Assembly: GCF_018598225.1 (NCBI RefSeq)
Contig: NZ_JAHESF010000022.1
Span: 1 to 64,000, forward strand
DNA length: 64,000 nt
Direction of reading: 5' to 3'
From: Chryseosolibacter histidinae
GTDB taxonomy: Bacteria > Bacteroidota > Bacteroidia > Cytophagales > Cyclobacteriaceae
The notes below the pieces were generated by a model, which saw nothing but the letters and a program-made list of their open reading frames with translations, searched no databases and was not told the DNA's origin. This document shows positions 57,647 through 64,000 of this stretch, in pieces; the stretch's first letter is position 1, and every line of letters begins with the position of its first letter. The position numbers and the translations under genes are program-made.

Positions 57647-58024
57647 CTAAATTCTTTTCAAAGCATGGGGATGTGCTATGGCGATGTAGAGCCAGCAAAC
57701 CAGGAAGACAATCTCTGGGAAACCATCCGCGAGGTAGATATCGGAGATCACGTCGGTAAGGGCGTAGTAAAAATCGATGCAAATGAAGGCAGCTGCGGTG
57801 CCACTGCCAAGTAAGAACGCCGGTCTTCGGTCGGTGCGGATATACAGATACATGACAAGGGTCAGCGCCACCGGGATCAGCAACGCCCCGACGGTCTTCA
57901 CCAGCCAGATGTCCGTTTTGTAACCCGTCACAGCCATGAAGCTCCTGATATCGACAATGGGCCACAACGCCGTGAGGAAAATGTAAGCGGCCTGGACGAT
58001 CAGGAGATATTTCAACAATTTCAT
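57647..58024 (-). CDS. Small integral membrane protein of unknown function
   Basis: 125 aa from MKLLKYLLIVQAAYIF at 58024; the sixteen codons above it are hydrophilic and less likely. Four membrane segments are clear: LLKYLLIVQAAYIFLTALWPI, WLVKTVGALLIPVALTLVMYLYI, PAFLLGSGTAAAFICIDFYYAL, and FPEIVFLVCWLYIAIAH. A conserved-looking TGYKTDIWLVKTVG link joins the first two. I do not recognise the family. It diverges from the amino-acid permease gene at 58142, and the two share a 117-bp region with two palindromes, which suggests joint control. Confidence 0.8.
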   Translation of the reverse strand: MKLLKYLLIVQAAYIFLTALWPIVDIRSFMAVTGYKTDIWLVKTVGALLIPVALTLVMYLYIRTDRRPAFLLGSGTAAAFICIDFYYALTDVISDIYLADGFPEIVFLVCWLYIAIAHPHALKRI

Positions 58025-58085
58025 AGCACTTGTCCTTTTACGAGCAATACTGCTATTCCTGTACCAGTCCATTATCCTGATAAAC

Positions 58086-58121
58086 GGTTTTTTAAACCAT
58101 GGTAAAAAGTATATTTTTACC
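58086..58121. promoter_or_regulatory. Two palindromes between divergent genes
   Basis: GGTTT-TTT-AAACC (58086-58098) and GGTAAAAA-GTATA-TTTTTACC (58101-58121) are perfect inverted repeats two bases apart. They lie 21-56 bp before the permease start and 62 bp before the membrane-protein start. They resemble operator sites for a dimeric regulator; the TATATTTTT part is also one base from a -7 promoter element. Confidence 0.6.
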
Positions 58122-58141
58122 TTTTACAACTTAACCTATTA

Positions 58142-59587
58142 ATGTCTCAGCAACCTAAATCTCAGGGAAAACTCATTCAGACTCTAGGATTGTTTTCTGC
58201 TTTCACCCTTACCGTAAGCTCCGTGATCGGATCGGGCGTTTATAAAAAGGTAGCGCCCATGTCTGCCGAACTGCTGTCTCCCGACCTGGTGCTCATTGCC
58301 TGGGTGGTGGCCGGGCTTATCACTTTATGTGGTACGCTCAGCAACGCAGAGGTAGCCGGTCTGCTGGCCGACTCGGGTGGTGAGTTTGTTTACTTCCGAA
58401 AGATCTACAACAAGTTCTTTGCTTTTCTCTTCGGATGGACCACCTTCACCGTGATCCGCTCTGCGGCCGTGGCCTCCATCGCCTATATTTTCGCACAGTC
58501 GTTCAACGCCCTTATACCGGTGCCTACCTTGTCTGAATCGTGGGCCCAGGTCACCTTGCTGGGGGTCTTCACACCCTTCGACAACTTTGGCGTAAAGTGC
58601 CTCACCGTGCTGCTGATCCTGGTGCTCTCCTACAATAATTACATCGGCATCAAGTTCGGCGAAGGCCTGAGCAAGGGCGTGCTCATCATCGTGGTAGCCA
58701 GCATCTTCCTCATCATCGTGCTCGGCCTCACTATCGGCGGCGGCAGCCTGGAAAATTTCAGTACCTCGAGCACCCACTATGTGTCACGCTCGATCACCGA
58801 TCCTTCGTTCATCACCAGCTTCTTCGCAGCGCTGCTCGCAGCCTTCTGGGCCTACGAAGGATGGAGCGCCACAGGTTACATCGGCGGGGAGATCAAAAAT
58901 CCGAAGCGCAACCTTCCGCTGGCCCTGGTACTGGGTGTTTCGTTTGTGATGGTGGTATATGTGCTCATCAACTTCACGTACCTGTATGTGCTGCCCATCG
59001 ATGAGATCGTCAACTCTCAAAAATCGCAGAACACCATCGCCGCCATTACGGTGATCAGGCATTTCCTCGGCTCTGGCGGAGCGCTGTTCATCTCCATCCT
59101 CATCCTGCTTACCACCTTCGGCTGCACCAACACCACACTGCTCGGTCCGCCGCGCCTATACTACGCCATGGCCAAAGAAGGTATGTTCTTCAAGTCAGCA
59201 TCATACATCCATCCCAAATACAATACGCCCTCCAATGCCATTGTGATCCAGGCGGTGTGGTCATCGCTGCTTGTATTTTCGGGAAGCTTCGATCAGCTCA
59301 CAGACATGCTGATCTTCGCGGCCTTCATCTTCTACGGAGCCACCACCCTGGGCGTGTTCATCCTTCGCAAGAAGATGCCGGATGCCCACCGTCCCTACAA
59401 AGCGTGGGGCTACCCCGTTGTTCCCGTGATCTTTATTCTCTTCTGCCTGGCGCTGATCACTATTACGCTGATCGGCAAACCCCGTGAAGCGCTGATCGGC
59501 CTGGCGCTGATGGCCAGTGGGCTGCCGTTTTATTTTTATTGGAATAGAAATAGTCTACGGTCCACGGTCGACAGTCCACGGCAGTAG
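58142..59587 (+). CDS. APC-superfamily amino-acid permease
   Basis: 481 aa, with about twelve membrane segments. The first segment carries the substrate-binding GSG turn (SVIGSGVYKKV), and the sixth (FWAYEGWSATGYIGGEIKNPKRNLPLAL) the typical helix-break and E-I-K-N-P motif of the APC family. FGCTNTTLLGPPRLYYAMAKEGMFFKSASYIHPKYNTPSNAIVIQ is the eighth-to-ninth segment region, as in LAT/AdiC-like permeases. It probably imports or exchanges amino acids across the cytoplasmic membrane; the substrate is unclear. The last ten residues (LRSTVDSPRQ) and the stop codon are encoded by the left arm of a dispersed inverted repeat (59555-59768), so the natural C-terminus may have been changed by it. Confidence 0.94.
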   Translation: MSQQPKSQGKLIQTLGLFSAFTLTVSSVIGSGVYKKVAPMSAELLSPDLVLIAWVVAGLITLCGTLSNAEVAGLLADSGGEFVYFRKIYNKFFAFLFGWTTFTVIRSAAVASIAYIFAQSFNALIPVPTLSESWAQVTLLGVFTPFDNFGVKCLTVLLILVLSYNNYIGIKFGEGLSKGVLIIVVASIFLIIVLGLTIGGGSLENFSTSSTHYVSRSITDPSFITSFFAALLAAFWAYEGWSATGYIGGEIKNPKRNLPLALVLGVSFVMVVYVLINFTYLYVLPIDEIVNSQKSQNTIAAITVIRHFLGSGGALFISILILLTTFGCTNTTLLGPPRLYYAMAKEGMFFKSASYIHPKYNTPSNAIVIQAVWSSLLVFSGSFDQLTDMLIFAAFIFYGATTLGVFILRKKMPDAHRPYKAWGYPVVPVIFILFCLALITITLIGKPREALIGLALMASGLPFYFYWNRNSLRSTVDSPRQ

Positions 59588-59768
59588 CGTGTCTGCAACC
59601 CTTTGAGCGTTTTTCGTGAGGCAGAATCTCTGCTTAAGATGTACCACGTGAATAGCGCTCAAGGGGTTGATCGTGCCTCGTGAAAGGCACGAGGTGCGAT
59701 TTTACAAAGTACGACTAGCTGACATAACACTACACGTCTGTGGTCTGTGGACCGTCGACTGTGGACTA
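59555..59768. repeat. Nested inverted-repeat element, copy 2, between convergent genes
   Basis: The outer arms are GGTCCACGGTCGACAGTCCA at 59559-59578 and the answering GTGGACCGTCGACTGTGGAC at 59747-59766. The inner arms are CAACCCTTTGAGCG (59596) and CGCTCAAGGGGTTG (to 59669), with the same GAGGCAG word inside as in copy 1. A third hairpin, CCTCGTG-AAAGG-CACGAGG, lies at about 59676-59694. The element covers the permease stop codon and reaches the stop codon of the phosphatase-family gene. Confidence 0.8.
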
Positions 59769-60563
59769 TTCAAGTATCAGCTCCGCATATACCGGCAAAT
59801 GATCGGAGGCGTAACGCTCGGGGATGACCTCGTGCTTTTTTACGTTGAATTTTTTCTGCGGATAGAAGGCGATGAAGTCGATCGCTTTTTGCGGGTTCTC
59901 TACCGGGATGGTGAAGTCGCAGGGATCGCAGGTACGTTTGAAATGGGTGTCCAGCACATCGATGACACCGGTTCCGGGGTGGGCATTGAAATCGCCCGCG
60001 ATGATCAAAGGAAGTTTTGAGCTTTTAAGCGCTTCGGCGATGGCGTGGATCTGCAGCTCGCGGTTCACCGGATCACGTTGTGCGTCCAGGTGTGTGCAGG
60101 CGAAGACCATTTCTCTTTTGCCGGGTAGCGTGATAGTAGCGGTTCCCAACACACGGGGCTCGCCGCCAGTTCCCTCCTTGGTCGGCAACGCGTAACGTTT
60201 TTGATTGGTCATCGGGTAGCGCGATAATATGGCCACACCGTATTCACCTCCGCCGTAATCGATGGCTTTGATGAAATAAGGCGTGAGGCCAGTTTTGCGG
60301 CCTAGCTCTTCCGCCTGGTTGAAAGGTCCCGAGCGCCCGGTGTGCACATCTACTTCCTGCAGGGCAACGAGGTCAGGCTGACGTGAATTGATCACGCGGG
60401 CAATGGCATCCAGGTCGATGCTGTCTTTCTTTGACGGCGGCGCTGCGTGGTGAATGTTATAACAAAGGATTTTCAGTGTCAGTTTTTTGCTTTGCGCGAT
60501 CAGGGGATATGCTGAAGCGAGAATAAGAACAAGCGCCACTAGCAGGCGAAGAAATAGTTTCAT
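59766..60563 (-). CDS. Secreted endonuclease/exonuclease/phosphatase-family protein
   Basis: 265 aa. Signal peptide LFLRLLVALVLILASAYPLIAQ. The EEP fold motifs are all present in order: LCYNIHHA (first strand, Asn), ALQEVD (catalytic Glu), a middle strand pair VAILSRYPM and MVFACTHLDAQRD (His), IIAGDFNAHP (Asp-Asn), IDFIAF and SDHLPVYAELIL (Asp-His). The family uses Mg2+ to cleave phosphodiester or phosphomonoester bonds; members with a signal peptide act on extracellular DNA, phosphoinositides or sphingomyelin-like lipids, and which of these applies is unknown. Length is normal. It converges with the permease gene, and a repeat element lies in between. Its TAG stop abuts the element. Confidence 0.93.
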   Translation of the reverse strand: MKLFLRLLVALVLILASAYPLIAQSKKLTLKILCYNIHHAAPPSKKDSIDLDAIARVINSRQPDLVALQEVDVHTGRSGPFNQAEELGRKTGLTPYFIKAIDYGGGEYGVAILSRYPMTNQKRYALPTKEGTGGEPRVLGTATITLPGKREMVFACTHLDAQRDPVNRELQIHAIAEALKSSKLPLIIAGDFNAHPGTGVIDVLDTHFKRTCDPCDFTIPVENPQKAIDFIAFYPQKKFNVKKHEVIPERYASDHLPVYAELILE

Positions 60564-60910
60564 GATGAAGTTTTGTGTTTTTGAATTGCGGACGGAAGGT
60601 AGAAAAAAATAGTTGCCGGTTGGGTCATAGTGTTTATGAAGATAGATTTTGTGTGGTGAAAAAAGACCCGGTGCCGCTCCGAGGCCGCGGCGAGGGCCTC
60701 GTCATACGTCATTCGGACTCAACCCAACCCGCGCATTCCCTTGCCAGGCCAAAGGTTGGCTTATGTCCTCATGGCGTATGACTGAAAGAGCTCCGATCAG
60801 AATTAGGTGCTGACATTGGACTGCCGCAAATCAAAAAATGCCGGTTGTCAGAGGAATAATTTTTGCCCGATAAACAGAAGGAAATAGTTAGAGATAAGCA
60901 GCATTTAAAG
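60564..60910. other. 347-bp non-coding region
   Basis: No gene is supported. It holds a single copy of the AGTTGCCGGTTG word (60611-60622) and a GC-rich hairpin (GAGGCC at 60681-60686 with GGCCTC at 60695-60700). Near 60855-60866 is an AATAATTTTTG that is one base longer than a Bacteroidota -7 element, so a promoter for the small gene at 60911 is possible but not called. Confidence 0.5.
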
Positions 60911-61105
60911 ATGAAAGTTATGAGCACAGATAGCAGCAGGCCAGAGAAGGAAGCGGGGGAACCGGGCAAGGGTAAAAAGACACCGGATCCGCAGCTTAAC
61001 CGGGATATTAATAAACAGGTGCAGGAGGAGCGATTCCCGGAAGCGACTCTGAGCAAGAATCCGAGGAAGGATACCGAGTTTCAGGAAACGAAGACTCGGG
61101 AATAG
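60911..61105 (+). CDS. Small hydrophilic protein of unknown function
   Basis: 64 aa from the ATG at 60911 (MKVMSTDSSRPEKEAG); a second Met at 60920 is an equally good start, and the frame is open to 60863. Nearly all residues are charged or polar (Lys, Glu, Asp, Pro, Gln), with no signal peptide and no cysteine, so it is cytosolic and probably disordered. Short proteins of this composition are common beside stress genes in Bacteroidota, but I recognise no family. A TTGCCGG-type repeat begins at its stop codon. Coding status rests on a single open frame and composition and so is moderate. Confidence 0.5.
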   Translation: MKVMSTDSSRPEKEAGEPGKGKKTPDPQLNRDINKQVQEERFPEATLSKNPRKDTEFQETKTRE

Positions 61106-61238
61106 TTGCCGGTTACCGGATAGCCGGTTTCGGGAGGTGTTGAAAATCACGTCCGATTTCTGTTCACTAGATCCACACACGAATAGGGATGGCCGAAGCC
61201 GCACCCGAACTGGCAACCGGCAACTGGCAACTGAACTC
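61104..61238. repeat. Inverted pair of TTGCCGG-type repeats
   Basis: AGTTGCCGGTTACCGGATAG at 61104-61123 and the inverted GAACTGGCAACCGGCAACTG at 61207-61226 (continuing GCAACTGAACTC) enclose about 80 unrelated bases. The 141-bp gap between the small gene and the convergent histidine kinase gene consists of this pair, as at 45538-45662. Confidence 0.7.
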
Positions 61239-61246
61239 GAACGTTT

Positions 61247-62569
61247 TTATAGTATAATAACAAACTCCGTCCCCTTTCCTCTTTCGGTGTGAAACTGAAT
61301 ATCCGCGTGGTGCAGCTGAAGGATCTGTTTGGTGATGGCTAAGCCAATGCCGGAGCCGCTTTTGCGGGTGGTGAAAAACGGGATGAAGATCTTTTCGGCG
61401 GTGCGCTCGTCCATGCCCTCACCATTGTCGGCGATGTGAATACAAACATTTCCCTTGGCATGCCGGGAGGTGCGGACGAGGATGGCGGGATCCGGTTTGC
61501 CGGCGAGCGCGTCGATGGCATTCAAAACCAGGTTGATCAGCACATGCTCCATCAGCTCAGGGTCCGCCTCGATGGTGACTTCCACGTCCGACACACGAAA
61601 ATGAATGGCCTCCGTTTCGAGCCTGTGCTGCATCAGCGTGTGCACCCTCCCTACAAGGTCCTTTACGCTCACCTGCTTCAACGACAGTTCCGGAATACCA
61701 GAGAGCTTGCGATATGATTGCGTAAAATTGTAAAGCCCTTCACTCCTGATCTTGATGGCGTCCAGTCCCTGGTGCAAGGCATCGTACTGCGGCGCATCGC
61801 GCATATTCTGATTAACCAGCCCATGCAACGTACCACTGAGCGAAATGATGGGCGCCACGGAGTTCATGATCTCGTGGCTGAGCACACGGATGAGCTTCTG
61901 CCAGGCTTCGATCTCGCGGGCATCGAGCTCGCTGCGGATGTTCTGCATGGAGATGAGCTTAAAATAACGCTCTCCCAGCTTGAACTCCGAAGCATGAAGG
62001 GAAACCTGGAGCAGCTCGTTGTTCACCCGCAGCTTCACCAGTTGTGTTTCACCGGTGCGGATCTCATGCAGGGTCCTGACAAACGATTCGTCGAACGATT
62101 CGAGCGACCGCAGGCTGAGGATCACATCTTTCTGCAGCAGGTCTTTCAGCGCCTGGTTGGCCAGGTGCACCCTGCCATCGGCGTCGATGCTGAGAATACC
62201 CACACGCAAATGTTCTACCAGCATCTCCAGGTACCGGTGCTGCACTTCCTTTTCGGCGCTGATGGCCTTGAAGGCGCCGGAAATATTATTGAGGGCTTCA
62301 TACAGCTCGTTGAAGCTCCTGCCCTTGCCCGAAGCCTGGTAGTGTGTGGTGAAATCGCGCTGCAGTAAGCTGACCATAAACGTGCGGAAGTCGCGGTTGA
62401 ACCGGTCGATGAACCAGATGAGCTCCGCCAGCAGGATGAGAACGCCGGCAGCGAGGTACACGCTTCTCAGGTACAACGCATGCACCAGGCACCACGCCAG
62501 CAATGACACGGCCAGCGTAAGGATCATCACCCGGACGATCACCAGGAACCGGAAGTTCTTAAATGCCAT
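61247..62569 (-). CDS. NtrY-like sensor histidine kinase
   Basis: 440 aa from MAFKNFRFLVIVRVMILTLA at 62569; the frame is open to 62773, but the extra codons overlap the regulator gene. Two membrane segments (residues about 9-30 and 36-54) with almost no periplasmic loop, so sensing is probably intramembrane or cytosolic. A PAS-like domain covers about 112-212 (HLRVGILSIDADGRVHLANQAL). The phospho-acceptor is His232 in LSHEIMNSVAPIISLSGTL. The N box (LINLVLNAIDAL), G1 (IADNGEGMD), F box (IFIPFFTTRKSGSG) and G2 (GIGLAI) make the ATPase domain complete. It autophosphorylates and passes phosphate to the response regulator whose gene overlaps its start by 11 bp, so the two form one transcript. 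The type is common in Bacteroidota; the signal is unknown. Confidence 0.93.
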   Translation of the reverse strand: MAFKNFRFLVIVRVMILTLAVSLLAWCLVHALYLRSVYLAAGVLILLAELIWFIDRFNRDFRTFMVSLLQRDFTTHYQASGKGRSFNELYEALNNISGAFKAISAEKEVQHRYLEMLVEHLRVGILSIDADGRVHLANQALKDLLQKDVILSLRSLESFDESFVRTLHEIRTGETQLVKLRVNNELLQVSLHASEFKLGERYFKLISMQNIRSELDAREIEAWQKLIRVLSHEIMNSVAPIISLSGTLHGLVNQNMRDAPQYDALHQGLDAIKIRSEGLYNFTQSYRKLSGIPELSLKQVSVKDLVGRVHTLMQHRLETEAIHFRVSDVEVTIEADPELMEHVLINLVLNAIDALAGKPDPAILVRTSRHAKGNVCIHIADNGEGMDERTAEKIFIPFFTTRKSGSGIGLAITKQILQLHHADIQFHTERGKGTEFVIIL

Positions 62570-63932
62570 AGGTCTCCATTCTGCGGTACAACGCGCCCCG
62601 CGACAAGCCCAGCTCTTCGGCGGCGTGGCTGATGTTGCCGCTATGTTTGGCGATGGCCTTGCGGATAGCCCACGCTTCGAGCTTTTCAAGGTTGAGGTGA
62701 TCGAACATGAAGTCGCCCGCCATCTGTTTCTGAAACGATCCGAAATCTTCGGCGGTAAGCTGCTCCCCTTCACACATGATCACGGCCCGCTCGAGTGCGT
62801 GCTGCAGCTCCCTGATGTTGCCGGGCCACCGGTATTGCTGCAGGTAAGTGATCACAGGCGCAGCAAGCTTCAGGTAAGGCTTCTGGTACTTCTGGCTGAA
62901 CCGTGTAAGAAAATGAGCGGCGATCAGTGGTATATCCTCCGGCCTGTCGTACAACGGCGGCACGGTGATCTCCACCGTATTGATGCGGTACAAGAGGTCT
63001 TCCCTGAACTTTCCTTCCTTTACCATAGCCTGGAGGTTGCAGTTGGTGGCGCAGATAATGCGTACGTCGAGGTCTATGGGCTCATTGGTACCCAGGCGTA
63101 TCACTTTTTTATGCTGCAACACCGTAAGCAATTTGGCCTGCAGCGGGAGCGAGAGATTGCCGATCTCATCGAGCAGCAGCGTACCTCCTGCCGCGGCTTC
63201 GAACCTGCCAACACGGTCTTCCTTAGCATCCGTGAATGCCCCCTTGCGATGGCCGAACAGCTCGCTTTCAAAAATGCTTTCACTGAGAGCGCCGACATCC
63301 ACAGCCATAAAGATCCCTTCCGATCGTGTGGAGTGCCGGTGGATCTCGCGTGCGATCACCTCTTTGCCTGTGCCGTTCTGCCCGAGGATGAGTACAACGG
63401 CTTCCGTAGGCGCCACTTTCTCGATCGTTTTGCGGATGGCCGAGATCGCTTCTGACTTGCCGATCAACGGCTCATAACGCTGATCGAGGGCAGACACCAG
63501 TGACTTCTGCTGTGACTTCAGCTGTCGTACTTTCTGCTTCTCCTGGCTCACAAGATTTGCCGTCTTCACCGTAGCGAGCAGCTTCTCGTTCTGCCATGGC
63601 TTTACAATAAAATCCAGCGCGCCTTCCTTGATGGATTCAACCGCTACCTGGATATCGGCATAGGCGGTGATGAGCACGATCTGGGTATCGGGACTGAGGC
63701 TCAGGATCTTTTTGAGCCAGAAGAGGCCCTGGTTGCCCGTGGTATCGCCTTGCCGGAAGTTCATGTCCAGCACCACCACATCAAACTGATCCCGATCGAA
63801 CAATGCCGGGATCCGCTCGGGGTTGTTAGTGGTTTTCACGGAGGCAAAATGCGGTTCCAGCAGCAGCTTGATCGACAGCAGCACAAACTCATCATCATCT
63901 ACCAATAGAATGCGGCCTGAACTCTTGCTCAT
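62559..63932 (-). CDS. NtrC-family sigma-54-dependent response regulator
   Basis: 457 aa. Receiver domain 7-120 with acidic pocket VDDDE and phospho-acceptor Asp56 (VVLDMNF). AAA+ domain about 155-390: Walker A GQNGTGKE (184-191), the sigma-54 contact loop as GAFTDA (231-236) instead of the usual GAFTGA, Walker B TLLLDEIGNL (251-260), and the arginine-finger and sensor region ICATNCNLQAMVKEGKFREDLLYRINTVEI. The C-terminal Fis-type helix-turn-helix is ISHAAEELGLSRGALYRRMETYGI. It should activate sigma-54 promoters when phosphorylated by the kinase encoded downstream. The start ATG at 63932 is preceded by an AT-rich leader with a small AAGCC/GGCTT hairpin. Targets are not visible in the window. 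Confidence 0.95.
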   Translation of the reverse strand: MSKSSGRILLVDDDEFVLLSIKLLLEPHFASVKTTNNPERIPALFDRDQFDVVVLDMNFRQGDTTGNQGLFWLKKILSLSPDTQIVLITAYADIQVAVESIKEGALDFIVKPWQNEKLLATVKTANLVSQEKQKVRQLKSQQKSLVSALDQRYEPLIGKSEAISAIRKTIEKVAPTEAVVLILGQNGTGKEVIAREIHRHSTRSEGIFMAVDVGALSESIFESELFGHRKGAFTDAKEDRVGRFEAAAGGTLLLDEIGNLSLPLQAKLLTVLQHKKVIRLGTNEPIDLDVRIICATNCNLQAMVKEGKFREDLLYRINTVEITVPPLYDRPEDIPLIAAHFLTRFSQKYQKPYLKLAAPVITYLQQYRWPGNIRELQHALERAVIMCEGEQLTAEDFGSFQKQMAGDFMFDHLNLEKLEAWAIRKAIAKHSGNISHAAEELGLSRGALYRRMETYGI

Positions 63933-64000
63933 ATCAATATTAAGCCCCTTCGGCTTTGGTGCTGGTAAAAATATTGAGAGGGCTATAAAAAACCATAAAA

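Noticed and set aside
62570-62773. Longer N-terminus for the histidine kinase
   Set aside because: The extra codons lie entirely in the response regulator gene in another frame, and the product would be a basic Ser/Arg-rich extension before a good membrane start.

Overview
The window looks like a contig end from a member of the Bacteroidota, probably Cytophagales or Chitinophagales; genus is not resolvable by eye. The grounds are many signal-peptide proteins with SprB-like and PKD domains, one clear type IX secretion (T9SS) C-terminal sorting domain, Rhs proteins with the DUF6443-type N-terminal region found in this phylum, a promoter matching the Bacteroidota TTTG / TAnnTTTG consensus, and no obvious Shine-Dalgarno sites. 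Positions 1-19 match the Nextera transposon mosaic end at 17 of 19 bases, so the left edge is probably residual adapter.

Layout. 20-720 (-) is a ThuA-like lipoprotein cut by the edge; 1058-1936 (+) is an AraC-type regulator. From 2034 to 55154 every supported gene lies on the minus strand. In transcription order this block has: (i) 55154-46161, two Rhs/SpvB-like shell proteins (1191 and 1791 aa) closed by a hairpin terminator; (ii) a small GNAT protein at 45971-45660; (iii) a 456-aa T9SS cargo with SprB-like repeats at 45355-43985; (iv) 43388-6654, a packed seven-gene, about 36.7-kb run: lipoprotein, SpvB-like shell protein, small secreted protein, a 2000-aa surface protein, a LolA-like protein, a 7881-aa Rhs megaprotein and a small CxxCH lipoprotein; (v) 6587-2034, four more envelope or secreted proteins. 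From 55429 rightwards are housekeeping and stress genes: SRPBCC protein, bile-acid-symporter-like transporter, general-stress-17M-like protein, small membrane protein, APC amino-acid permease, endonuclease/exonuclease/phosphatase-family protein, a small hydrophilic protein, and an NtrC/NtrY-type two-component pair.

The most interesting system is the 36.7-kb run. Its 7881-aa product carries three plant-type leucine-rich-repeat blocks and 18 copies of an unrecognised ~130-aa domain, each paired with an SprB-like repeat. An Rhs YD cage region follows, and then a ~257-aa C-terminal tip with a metzincin-like zinc-protease signature (HELFHQMGLGD plus a downstream NLMY Met-turn candidate). The small gene overlapping its stop codon sits where an immunity gene is expected but encodes a lipoprotein with a haem-type CNQCH motif. 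Upstream in the run, an SpvB-like protein ends early, and its expected C-terminal module appears at the end of the next large protein, suggesting a split shell protein. The 1191-aa protein of the other cluster carries both halves in one chain.

The intergenic DNA is rich in dispersed palindromic repeats of at least six families. Two of them are nested, and one hairpin family shows compensatory base changes. No tRNA, rRNA, CRISPR array, insertion sequence or phage gene was seen.
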